From positions 285,213 to 349,212 of the forward strand of contig WBMZ01012213.1 in the NCBI GenBank assembly GCA_013400975.1: 64,000 bases of DNA, read 5' to 3'. Shown here piece by piece: positions 55,060-64,000 of the stretch; the stretch's first letter is position 1, and each line of letters begins with the position of its first letter. The stretch is from Atrichornis clamosus (taxonomy: Eukaryota > Chordata > Aves > Passeriformes > Menuridae). Both the position numbers and the translations under genes were made by a program. A model generated the notes under the pieces. It saw only the letters and a list, made by a program, of their open reading frames with translations. It had not been told where the DNA came from and did not search any database.

Positions 55060-58000
55060 TTAGTCTTGACAACCTGTGGCCCACCTCTATCCTGCTTAGT
55101 TTCAAGCAGCATACCTCACAGTTGTACCTAAAGACAGAGTGCTCCTCACAGGTGTACCTATGGATTCAGAGGTTCACAGTGTTACCTCTGATGACATTTA
55201 AGTTATCCAATGCTACATTTTTCTCCAAAAGATAAGACAGTACACTTAAGACCCAACTGCTGTCTTTATACAGGGCTTTGCTCAGAAAAAAAATAATAGT
55301 CTTTATTTTATGAGTAACAGCATCTACAAAAGCATGAATGCTACTTCATGAAAGTACAACTACTGCAGACTTATGTAGTGTATAACATAACTCTTGCTTG
55401 GTCAAGGATCAAGCTGCTACCCACTGGTGTTTCTATAATACAATAATGAAATAATACAAATTTTACAGTTACCTTGCATCTAGCCCATGTAACAAAAAAA
55501 AGCATCAGAACTACTGGTGTGTCCTGTCCCAACCTGCTCAACATCTTGTACATACTCACCTCACTACAGTACTCTGGACAAAAGTTAATATAAGGCTTTA
55601 TGGAGTAATCGTTTCATTTCTGCACTGTAACCTGTAAAGAGTTTCAAAAAAATAAAACATTATCCTACTATGTGGCAAGTGATTTGTGATAGTAAAAGAA
55701 AATGCCTTGCTCTAAAAACAAGTAAGCAAAATTCCATAATTTCTATAATGGAAGAGCCCCTATTGTGCAGTTATCATCTCTTATCCACAGCATATGCAGA
55801 TTCCCACTTACTCCATGAAAATCATTCTTGAAAGTGTGTCAGTACACACCTTTTTAGTTAAGGACTCATTTTGCATTTCTAAATAAAAATCAGAAATCAT
55901 AAGTTCAGTGCAAACAACAATAAAAATAAAATCAAGAAATCCCAAGCAACAGATTTTGAAGGGCACTGCGTTTCTTCTCTGCTGCAGAAGAACTGAACAA
56001 GCTCATGATTTAGCTACTGACTGCATAAGACCAGCCACCACCTACTTCCAGAGCCCTAAAGGACAAAATCAAACTTGAAATCCAGTAACATGAGAAGCAA
56101 AACTGAAACAAATTTAAGTTATTCCTCAAACACCTTATTGTGAGTTTTACCAATGAACAACTCCATTTTCAGGTTTATTACATGGTCTACTATTGTTTTT
56201 CTACACACAAACAATCAAGAAAACAAAACTCTTTGTACTAGAGGTGTAAGTAAATAGACATTACTCACTTTCAGGTGTAATAACTTCAGCTGTTACTATT
56301 AAAGTAGATAAATAATTGCATGTTAATCTGAAAAAATAGACTTGGTTGCTTAACTAGAGAAAGATGAAAGGTGCAATCAGTATCAGCAAGGGGTTTTTTG
56401 CCACAGTAAGACTTTTGGGTTCTTAATACTGCAAAACTGATTAGATTTTATCCTATTTTCTTACCCAAAACAACAAAAACCAGCAAGCACAACACAAGAC
56501 AGATTGTTTCTTTGTCCCTATAGCACAGGTGACTTTCAGAGCTGCACTGTTTGCAGCTCTCCTCTTCACCCTTGAGCATCTGGAAGTTAGGTCAGCATTA
56601 TTTTTAAACATTTCAGGTGCCCAAAAATGCAAAGTTGACAAGTTATCATATCATCTTTAAACGATGTAACTGGGGACATAAATTCTGAGTACTAGAAACA
56701 TTATGAAGAGAAACTGCGGGCAGCTATCACTTCAGTCTCTTGGTACTGCAAAGATCTGAAAAATACATCCCTTTAAACATACAAAAGCAAACTAATAGCA
56801 AATCATTGTGGCATCCAAGCATCTTTGGTTGCTCCTCATGCACTGCTTCTCTTAACAAGCTCCTCTTCTGCTAGTGAGTACAGTTCCTAAATTGCATCTC
56901 TCAAACCTGTCAGAAAAGGTGCTTCCTACAGGCATATGTGAGAAAGGAAATTTGGGAGTCAGTGTGGCTGACAAACAGAATAAATAGTATCCAAGAGAAG
57001 TGCCATTCACTAGAAACACACATAAGCAGAAATCATCAGCTGACAAATACAGGACGGAAGAATGACTGTCTAGACAACCGTATTCCGGAAAAGGATCTGC
57101 AAGATTGATTAGCAGTTCCCGACTGAACGTGAGTCAGTGCAATGCTACTGCAAAAGGAACAAATGTCACACCGGGAATGACAAGCAGACAAGACACATCG
57201 CCTAAAGCACACACTAAGATCCTCCTGCTCTACCTGATAGAGCCTTCCTGTCCAGTTTTGAACATGGATCAATTGGTCAAAGATAAGAACATATCATTTA
57301 CAATGAAAGAATGAAATAACTGGAGCTATTTCATACAAGGAAATGTCTTGGCAAGTCTTCATAAATATATAATGATACATTCAAGAGGAAAACTACTCAA
57401 ATGCTAAACATTTAGTGTTGAATGAATGGAGATTGCTAAGCACTGACTACAGAAGTTGTAGATGTTCTGCTATCAGCATTTTAAAAAACATGTTGGCAAA
57501 TATCCTTCAGAAGTAACAGCTAGAGTTGACCCGGCCTTGAGAAAGCAGTACAGATTAAATCTCTCAAAACCCTTCCTAAACATTTTTCTATATTTGTTGA
57601 TCACCTTCAAGAAGAAAAAAAAAAATAAAATAAAATCAATCCTTTGTATTACATAATTTAAGAGATATTTAAGACAAATTAAATGCATGTGATTAATAAA
57701 TAAATAAAAAGAGACATCTCCCTCCAGGTTAGTCACCTGGCTTCCAAATCACTGGAAAGTGGACAATGGTCACCTCAGAGGCATTCATTCTGCCCATCTC
57801 ATCACAAACAGGCCGCAAGAAAATGAAGCAAAACAAAAGGTTACTCAGTGATGTACAATCACATTAAAAAAAAAAAGCCACAGTAACAAAAAAAATTCCA
57901 GACTGAAAATGAAGCAAAATCTTTGCATTTCCACCCTTCTGTGAAGAACCAGGCTTTGACAGTTTATCAAGTTTGTTCCCCTGTACCTTCACAGAACCAA

Positions 58001-60671
58001 CAAATCCAGTTGGAAAAAAAAAATTAATAAATTCACACACAACAAAGTATCTCAAAACTGAAGAAGTGAAGCACCACATTTCCCAGGGGTGCAAACTGTC
58101 TGCTTGAAGCGCCTTGTCTCAGTTGCTGAATACATTCAAGTGTCACAACTTATCCTAGCAGTCAAAATGCCCTCCTCAGGATTCTCCCAGATCCCAAGAC
58201 TCAAATTACAGAGAACTTTATAGACCAAAACCTACACAGTGAATTACCCTCAGAAATGAACTGGAAACTATGGAACGTCATAGAGAGCATTGAACCAGGC
58301 TGTAAACATGAAACCCTATTTGATTTTGAAGTTTCCCTTCTGGTGTGCAGGTTAGGGAAGCAAAGAGATGAGTCAATGGCAGACACTCTTGCAGCAGCGC
58401 AAAAAGCTGCTGATATCTGCATGGTAGGAGTGCAGTAACCAATTATAGCTTCCTTGACAGAGAAGTTAGTGACTCTATCACATGCTGCCTGAGCTTGCAG
58501 AAGCAATCACAGATTACATTAGCCTATGTTAGATAACAAAAAAAGCATTCTCCCTTTTCACAGGGAGAACACCTTCTCACCTTCATGCTTATGTCATTTA
58601 ATTCACCATTGTTCCATCACCTTTAGGATGAATGCAGCCCAGCTAGTAGCCTCACAAGTCCAACACTGAGAATGGTGGTAAAAAAAAACCTCAATGCAGC
58701 AAAAGAGGAAGAAAAACAGTGTCATCAGTATACACTAACCATGAAAAACATCAGCCTTCAGAAATCTTCCCCAGTAGCTCCATATATATAGTGAATAGAA
58801 GAAATAAGATCTCTGAAGGACTCTATGTAAGGTGTTAATGAGCCAGCCAGCTCTGAGCTATCCTTAGGAGATGGTGAAGACATTCAAAACATTGCACATT
58901 CATACTGAAGACTACAGATTCTTGAAGGCAGATGTTTAAAAACCATTTTAAAATCTTGACTTAGTCTTATTTCAAGAAAATTTCACCACTTTATCAAAAC
59001 TTGTTTAAAGACTAGTCTTACAACCAAAAAATACTTTAAAATCTCATATTCTGCTCCTCAAAAGAACAGTCAGTTGAGTCATTGCGAGTTGAGATAATTC
59101 CATTTTTAAAAGATATTGGAAGTTACTGGTTATATAAAAAACAAGAAAAAATGATCTTTATTTGACTGACATACTAAACTGATAAAAAAGCCTCAATGAC
59201 AAATGTGTCATGTGTCAAAAACGCTCCTGTAGAAAACCTGTGGGTCTTTGCTATCTCAGATAGCTAGAACTCAGGGAGTATTTCATAAAATCAGGATGGA
59301 CTCCCACCATCCCAGTGAGGCAAAGGGAGCACTGGTATCCTGTCAACCTCACTCTTGGAGCCCCATGGTACCTCACCTTCACTTGCTTGCAGGTGACCAG
59401 CCCCACAAACAGTTACAAGCTGTAACTAGAAGGCAAAAATCACCCTTTGGCTGCCCCTCAGTTAAATGAAAGCACAAATGCATTATGTTTTGCCTTGCCT
59501 CACCTCTAACTATTTATTCAGACAGCTTGATAGAAGTTTTGGCTATAGCTCATTATTAGTGACAACATTAGTCTAAGACAAAAATACAAAGTGAATTCCA
59601 CACAGACATGTGAAGCACAATTAATGTAGAAGAATGGAAGAAAGAAGGCTTGATTGAAGGCTTCATTTGTACTGTTTGGAAAAGCACACAAGAAAGGCTA
59701 ATGAAGAGTTTGTGTTAAACAAAGCACATTATATTAGAAGTCTAGCATGTTATTGACAGAGATAGTGTTGAGCTAAACAAATCAAGCTCATTTACAGTAA
59801 AGTTAGCTTGCAGTCAAAAGAGGGATTACTGCATGAAGATAAGGATATCTTTGCTATAGTTCAACAGGACTGCTAGCAAGACCAGTTTGGTCACAACTCA
59901 GAACAGGACACAAGCCAATTGATTTGGCTTTTGTCTATGTCAAAGTCAATACTGCTCCTGTAATCAACTAATATGCCCCTGTCTTTTTCCTCCTATGAAC
60001 CTCAGCTTACAGCACAAAGTCATTTGATGCTTACACTTCTCCATCTAAAAACTAGAAGACCAAACTTCATGCCCCCCTTAAAAAGGCACATTTGTGGTTT
60101 AGCCACACCAAAATTATCAAGCACAATTTTAACTTGCCCAAGTTACACTGATATATTTTGCTGTACAGAATGACTTCAGCATCTGGAATTCCATGCTGCT
60201 TACAAAGTAGATGATGCATTCAGCAACTGGTTTTAATTATTCTCCTTAATTAATCTTTCCACCCTAATCCAAAAAATGGTTTCCAGAGAAATTCTGAGAA
60301 GCTCTGTGCTCAGTAAAAAAAGGTGAATCACCTGCATTGCAGAGGACATAAGTGCACCCTTACAGATTCAGGTAAATAAAAAAAAATCAGATTATATGGG
60401 AATATACAGATCTGGTGAGACAAAAAGAAAAACAGATAGGCTGAACATAGAGGATGAAACAGAACTTGTATCTTTACTCCAAGCAGCAGCTACAAGGTAA
60501 TTATGTAGTCCCGTGATTTATTTATTACAGCTAAAAGTTTCAAGTATGCACTAAGCAGCAACAGTCACTTTTGAAAGCTACACTTATCAGTTTGTTGCCT
60601 ACAGAGAATCCAAAGCTAAGCAGTCTTAAATGACTCATTTTAACAAAGTGTTTGGCTACTGTTCTAAACAA

Positions 60672-60740
60672 TATTGGTCAACAACTAGACTCTATGATCT
60701 TGGATGTCTTTGCCAACTTAAATGAATCTCTGATTCTCTT
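60672..60740 (+). mobile_element. Probable CR1 LINE 3' terminal remnant
   Basis: The words CAACTAGACTCTATGATCTT, GGATGTCTTTGCCAACTTAA and ATGAATCTCTGATTCT follow the order of the last 60 bp of CR1 (TGGACTAGATGATCTT...GGTCCTTTCCAACCT...ATTCTATGATTCT) with many differences. It is short and old. Confidence 0.6.
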
Positions 60741-62749
60741 GGGTTCTGAATTCATGCAGATCGGCATACAGTGTTTATGTAAGTCAACTCCATTTGACAT
60801 CTACCAGATTTAAACACTATTAACAGCAAAAAACAATCTTACCTCTCCTACCCTTTCATCAGCATACTTTGTGCTACATACTCCACAGAACTGACCACTG
60901 GATCCTTTGTACAATGCCATCACTGGTTTGACACAACAGCTGAAGGTGTGATTAAAAACATATGGAATTTCAAAGTGAAATACAGAAGTTTAACCTTCTG
61001 TTCTGAAAATAAAGATATCCAAACCCAGACATGGCAAGATTTCTCAATACCAGAAATATTTCAGTGTTTATTTCACTTTTAGCATCCTGAGGGATAATAC
61101 AACAAAATTGACAAAATCTGTAGCCTTGGAAATAAAAACACATAACTGTAGTACAAAAGGTGTCACATAAGTATAATAATGTTCTCCTTTTAGCAGCATG
61201 AATGTCTACCCTGAAATGAACTAGCAGTGTGTCTGCCTACTAGTAAATGAACCCGGAGTTAAGCAACATGCTCAGTAAAAAAATGAACTAGATATTATCA
61301 GTAGCTAGCAGGCAGAAGTTTAAAGATTTGTAGAAGAGAAGATTGACTCGTGTTAACTACCCTTGCAAGCGGGAATTAGTCAGGCTGTGCAAGCGAGTAA
61401 CAGCCACCTGGTTACCAGCAACCCTTCAGTGCAACCAGGTGGCTGTTGCCTGGTTATTCATCCATTTTGGCATCACAGTAGAAATGTACAGCACACAGCA
61501 TGTGCTGCAAAATTCAGACTGAAAATGCAGATTAGGTCTGATGTTGATGCAAACCCTGAGCTCTTTATACAAAGGATACATATGCTTGGTACAACTAATC
61601 GGGATTCTCAAAGGGGTTTTCTAATGCACCCATTTTACCCGAGCAGATGAACACCTACGTATTAAAACAGCTGTTTGGAAATGTAACAATCCCATCAGTA
61701 AGAAAGAAAATACATAAGGTGGTCTGTGATGCAAAATGCAAGTTTGATTTATGAGATTCACTTTACATAAAGTTTAAATAATTATACAGCAAGATACAAC
61801 CATTTCTCCTGCCTTGCCTCCCACTGCTATAGAGTACAATAGCTTACAGGGTAATTGGGTGTGAAGATTTTGCAGACAGCACTCATCATGCAGGTGAGTG
61901 AGCACAGAGCATATAAAGCAGTCCAAGAGAAAAATTAAATTACTTTAGGTTAATATTTCAACGTTTTGCAGTAATCATATTGAACTACAATATCATTCCC
62001 ATCCTAGGGGTACAGAGGACCCAAACTGAACAGTCGCTTTTTGTTACTATCTTGAATAGCCTTTGAAAGCCAAATGACAGAAAACCAGGAAATTAATTTA
62101 AATAAGAATAAGCATCTTTTTGGTGACTATATTATATGTACACAAATAAAGAGAATCTTTGTAGTGCTTGATCCAAAGGAAACTCCCCATTGAGAAATCG
62201 CAACTGTATCTCTTTGGCAGGAGTGAGATTTCAGTAACACCAGCCGTGCTAAGCAAGGCAGAGCCGAAGAACAATTCACCTGTAAGTACCTGAAAAGGGT
62301 TACTAAACATAGAAAAGCTTACTTAAGGGATATCTCTTAATTGTTTAGCAACCATGGCATAGTTATTCAAACAGGACGAACAGTGTTTGGCTGCTTGTTT
62401 TTCAGTATTAGGAAAGATGCTCCATAGTGATTTTTAGCTCATATATCGGGGGAGAAATGCTTCAGTTGCAAAATAGCATACCATGCTATTTATTTTAAAA
62501 ATAAAAATAAACAACAAATAGACGGAGAGGAGGGCTGCAGTTTGAAATATTTGACTGCTAATATTCAGCATGCCATTCCAGGGAGTCCCAGAGTGGTTTT
62601 TAAGCCTCTTGCCCATTCTCGTAAAGAAAGGCGGGTGGCAGGACTAATCAATATCTTGCAACCCAGCTGTGACCTGACAAATAAAGAAGTCAAGAAAAAA
62701 AATCCCATCGCTGATCTCTATAAATTAACGTTCGGAGAACGGCAACATC
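60741..62749. other. Intronic stretch next to the CpG island
   Basis: Mixed-composition DNA that holds the hairpin at 61399-61447. A TATAAA at 62719-62724 on the plus strand sits at the edge of the CpG island. No gene is recognised. Confidence 0.5.
61399..61447. other. Perfect inverted repeat, 15-bp arms, 19-nt loop
   Basis: The left arm AACAGCCACCTGGTT (61399-61413) is exactly complementary to the right arm AACCAGGTGGCTGTT (61433-61447), separated by 19 nt. Beyond the arms pairing continues for only about two bases, so the stem is shorter than a typical pre-miRNA. Each arm holds a CAGGTG/CACCTG E-box. The hairpin forms in RNA from either strand, including the DOCK4 intron transcript. Confidence 0.85.
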
Positions 62750-62809
62750 TGGGCTCAACTCCAGTCGGGACGGAGCGGCCCCGCGCTCTCGGCTCGCCAC
62801 AGCGCTGCT

Positions 62810-62826
62810 ACACACACACACACACA
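62810..62826. repeat. (AC)n microsatellite
   Basis: An (AC)8 run lies at the left shoulder of the CpG island, within the first kilobase of intron 1. Confidence 0.9.
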
Positions 62827-63639
62827 AAGGAGGGCTCCGCGCTCCTCCCGCTTTTCTCCAATATGAACAACTCCGCGTTCAAACGCGACGTAAACACACG
62901 GAGAGCTGCCTACTACGCTGGCAGATCTGTACAACAGTTCCGCTACACCCGTGTCAGAGGGGGCTATTGTCCGGGACGAGCGGCCGGCGCTCACCGGGTG
63001 TTGGCGTAGGCGGTGCCAAGAAAAATAAAATCACCCCGAGTCTCTCCAATCACTCCGCAAGTCAAACCCGCGGGCTTCAGAGCCCTGCACTGGGCAGAGG
63101 AGAACAAACAGGCGAGGAAGCGCGGCTCCCACAAGCGACACTTTGTCTGGTTTCCACTGAAGCAGCGACAAAACCCCCGACGCGCGAACAATGCCCGCGG
63201 CCCCGTTCCTGCTCCTTCCCGGACCGTCGCCGGACACCGTCTCCTGCCGGGTCGTCGCTCCCAGCGATATGTTTTTAGGCTGCTTTGTTCCCCGTGAAAC
63301 GCCAGCCTTTTCACCCAGCGCCGGCGGGGAGAGCCGAGCGCCCGTCTCGGAGACAGGGGACCGGCCCCTGCCCCATCCCCAGGCAGCGGTGGGAGACGCC
63401 GGAGTCGCGGCTTGGGCATCGGCCGCCCTTTGTTGTGCCCCCAGGGAAGGGGCCGCTCCTCCCCGCCCCGACGGGACCTCGGACCCCCATCGCTGCACTC
63501 ACGCACGCAGAGCGCTGCCTTCGCTCCCGCGGAAAAAAGGCAGCAGCTTCCCGCAGGGCGAGCCCGCTCTGCCCGGGATGCGCTGCCCGCCGGCAGCGCC
63601 GCTCCTCGACCCCGCGCTGCCCCGCTCGCCTTCTCTTTC

Positions 63640-63645
63640 ACTCAC
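63640..63645 (-). other. DOCK4: Splice donor of DOCK4 exon 1
   Basis: The minus strand reads GTGAGT directly after the last exon base, a full match to the vertebrate U1 donor consensus. Its position sets the intron phase (phase 1) and truncates the longer open frame, which would otherwise run only two codons further before a stop. Confidence 0.9.
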
Positions 63646-63682
63646 CCACTCCATACTTCTCGTGCTCCGTGGGTATCCACAT
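63646..63682 (-). CDS. DOCK4: DOCK4 exon 1, coding part (first 12 codons plus 1 base)
   Basis: On the minus strand an ATG at 63682-63680 opens MWIPTEHEKYGV, which I recognise as the N-terminus of vertebrate DOCK4. The exon then has one more base (G, 63646) and a consensus GTGAGT donor at 63645-63640. In DOCK4 the next residue is a second Val (GVVIASF), so a phase-1 split of that codon (G|TN) fits the family. DOCK4 is a cytoplasmic guanine-nucleotide exchange factor of the DOCK180 family, with an N-terminal SH3 domain, a C2-like DHR1 domain that binds phospholipid and a catalytic DHR2 domain; it acts on Rac1 and Rap1 in adhesion and migration. Only the residues just before the SH3 domain lie here. 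The start has A at -3. The frame stays open upstream to an ATG at 63907, but that lies above the predicted start of transcription and is not part of the family protein. Identification rests on 12 residues plus splice phase, from memory. Confidence 0.92.
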
Positions 63683-63833
63683 GCTCGCGGCGTGCGAGCG
63701 CCCGTCACCCCGCCAGCCCCTCCGCTGGGAGCGGCGGTGGCCGGCAAGCGCGTCCGCTGCCCGGAGGCTCCCGCCGCGCTCAGCCGCGGCTGCCCGGCCC
63801 CGGCGGCGAATGCATTGTTCGAGCGGGCGGACT
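63683..63833 (-). other. DOCK4: Predicted DOCK4 5' untranslated region
   Basis: This is the stretch between the predicted initiator base (63833) and the DOCK4 ATG, 151 nt long and very GC-rich on the minus strand. It contains one complete upstream ORF at 63780-63815. The 5' limit is inferred from the TATA and initiator motifs only; alternative starts within the CpG island are likely in a promoter of this type. Confidence 0.55.
63780..63815 (-). promoter_or_regulatory. Upstream ORF in the DOCK4 leader
   Basis: An ATG at 63815-63813 on the minus strand, with A at -3 and C at +4, starts an 11-codon frame (MHSPPGPGSRG) that ends at TGA 63782-63780, about 97 nt before the DOCK4 ATG. It is complete and does not overlap the main frame. 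If transcription begins near 63833 it lies about 18 nt from the cap, which would favour leaky scanning past it. A role in limiting DOCK4 translation is inference. Confidence 0.45.
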
Positions 63834-63867
63834 GACAGAGGCGCGCTCGCCGCCAGCCACTTATATT
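63829..63867 (-). promoter_or_regulatory. DOCK4: DOCK4 core promoter: TATA-like box and initiator
   Basis: On the minus strand AATATAAG occupies 63867-63860. TCAGTCC at 63835-63829 fits the initiator pattern YYANWYY, with its A (candidate +1) at 63833. The distance from the first T of TATAAG (63865) to this A is 32 nt, close to the 30-31 usual for paired TATA and Inr elements. A TATA-like box inside a CpG island is less common than a TATA-less arrangement, so its use needs 5'-end data. Confidence 0.55.
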
Positions 63868-63878
63868 CCCGTCCCGCT

Positions 63879-63897
63879 GCACGCCGGGGAACGTAGT
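63879..63897 (-). promoter_or_regulatory. ZNF143/STAF-like binding site, DOCK4-proximal
   Basis: The minus strand reads ACTACGTTCCCCGGCGTGC. Against the long ZNF143 (STAF/SBS) promoter motif ACTACAATTCCCAGCATGC it matches 14 of 19 positions, keeping ACTAC, the CCC core and the TGC end; three of the five differences are A-to-G. The site lies 12 bp upstream of the TATA-like box and about 46 bp upstream of the predicted start, a typical location. ZNF143 commonly marks CpG-island and bidirectional promoters. Confidence 0.6.
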
Positions 63898-63942
63898 GCC
63901 TCGGCACGGCCGCGCCCCTCGTCGCCCGCGGCCGGGCAAGAA

Positions 63943-63961
63943 ACTACGAGCCCCGTCTGGC
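63943..63961 (+). promoter_or_regulatory. Second ZNF143/STAF-like site, opposite orientation
   Basis: The plus strand reads ACTACGAGCCCCGTCTGGC, which keeps ACTAC and CCC and matches about 12 of 19 positions of the long ZNF143 motif. It faces away from the minus-strand site 45 bp to its left. It would suit a plus-strand promoter at the right edge (ZNF277 by human synteny). It is weaker than the other site and could be a chance match in GC-rich DNA. Confidence 0.38.
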
Positions 63962-63977
63962 CCCGCGCTCTCCGCCA

Positions 63978-63993
63978 GGGCGGAGCGGGGCGG
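63978..63993 (+). promoter_or_regulatory. Tandem GC boxes (Sp/KLF-type)
   Basis: GGGCGG occurs at 63978-63983 and GGGGCGG at 63987-63993, both inside a directly repeated GGGCGGAGCG-type unit that continues to the window edge. These are standard Sp1/KLF recognition cores and can serve either direction of a CpG-island promoter. Confidence 0.5.
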
Positions 63994-64000
63994 AGCGCGG

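Larger units (their letters stand above)
47539..60671. other. Intronic stretch, unique AT-rich sequence
   Basis: Thirteen kilobases without a recognisable gene or dispersed repeat. It contains an 18-bp palindrome at 52370-52387, a 19-base A run at 55041-55059, the second copy of a 21-bp duplicated word at 48388-48408 and an A-rich patch near 57609. Open frames up to 111 codons have no family features. Confidence 0.5.
1..63645 (-). other. DOCK4: DOCK4 intron 1 (partial, 3' end beyond the window)
   Basis: Everything left of the exon 1 donor lacks recognisable exons on either strand. I looked on the minus strand for the next DOCK4 exon (starting with the IASFRG codons after an acceptor) and did not see it. 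The DNA is AT-rich with scattered LINE, LTR and simple-repeat remnants, as expected for a long avian intron. Human DOCK4 also has a very long first intron. Alternative first exons or short lineage-specific exons cannot be excluded by eye. Confidence 0.85.
62750..64000. promoter_or_regulatory. CpG island at the DOCK4 5' end (probable bidirectional promoter)
   Basis: Base composition changes abruptly near 62750 from AT-rich intron to GC-rich DNA with dense CpG that continues past the window. It covers the start of intron 1, DOCK4 exon 1 and the upstream promoter. In human, DOCK4 (minus) and ZNF277 (plus) are head-to-head and share such an island; the paired opposite-facing ZNF143-like sites fit this. 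No ATG occurs on the plus strand right of about 63900, so no ZNF277 coding sequence is present. The long open frames here in several registers are GC-rich shadows. Confidence 0.85.

Noticed and set aside
63638..63907. An 89-codon frame that includes the DOCK4 start in frame, beginning at 63907
   Set aside because: The upstream ATG lies above the predicted transcription start and the extension is Arg/Ala-rich GC shadow. The DOCK4 family protein starts at MWIPTEHEK, and the frame's end lies beyond the splice donor.
62542..63939. Many long open frames (up to 216 codons) on both strands near the right edge
   Set aside because: They are CpG-island shadows; only the 37-bp DOCK4 segment has family and splice support.

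Overview
The window is vertebrate genomic DNA, almost certainly from a bird. It is AT-rich and intron-like, with CR1 LINE fragments carrying the avian ATTCTRTGA-type 3' end and LTRs of families I associate with neoavian birds rather than chicken. One undetermined base at 15656 suggests a draft assembly. No prokaryotic or plasmid-like organisation is present.

The only protein-coding sequence I can support is at the far right, on the minus strand. A 37-bp stretch (63646-63682) encodes MWIPTEHEKYGV plus the first base of codon 13, followed by a perfect GTGAGT splice donor. This matches the start of DOCK4, a Rac/Rap guanine-nucleotide exchange factor of the DOCK family, and the split Val13 codon (G|TN) fits. 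Everything left of 63646 is therefore read as DOCK4 intron 1, which would be at least 63.6 kb here. I could not find exon 2.

The promoter lies in a CpG island (about 62750-64000). On the minus strand it shows a ZNF143/STAF-like site (63879-63897), a TATAAG box (63860-63867) and an initiator at 63833 with normal TATA-Inr spacing, then a short upstream ORF (63780-63815) in the predicted 5' UTR. A second ZNF143-like site on the plus strand (63943-63961) and tandem GC boxes (63978-63993) suggest a bidirectional promoter. In human, ZNF277 lies head-to-head with DOCK4. Its transcript would start at or beyond the right edge; none of its coding sequence is visible.

The intron holds three or four LTRs (2127-2395 plus; 24945-25776 plus; a possible one at 37744-38062; 43158-44252 minus), CR1 pieces (5356-5575, 11832-11961, 37702-38775 in two parts, 39003-39450 and 60672-60740), a degenerate tRNA-like element (47464-47538), several microsatellites and two short tandem-repeat clusters, a perfect 15-bp-arm hairpin (61399-61447) and an 18-bp palindrome. 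No intact retroviral or LINE reading frame remains. I found no operon, CRISPR array, defence system or other undescribed multi-gene system. The most interesting signals are the promoter architecture, the cloverleaf-like element and the hairpin.
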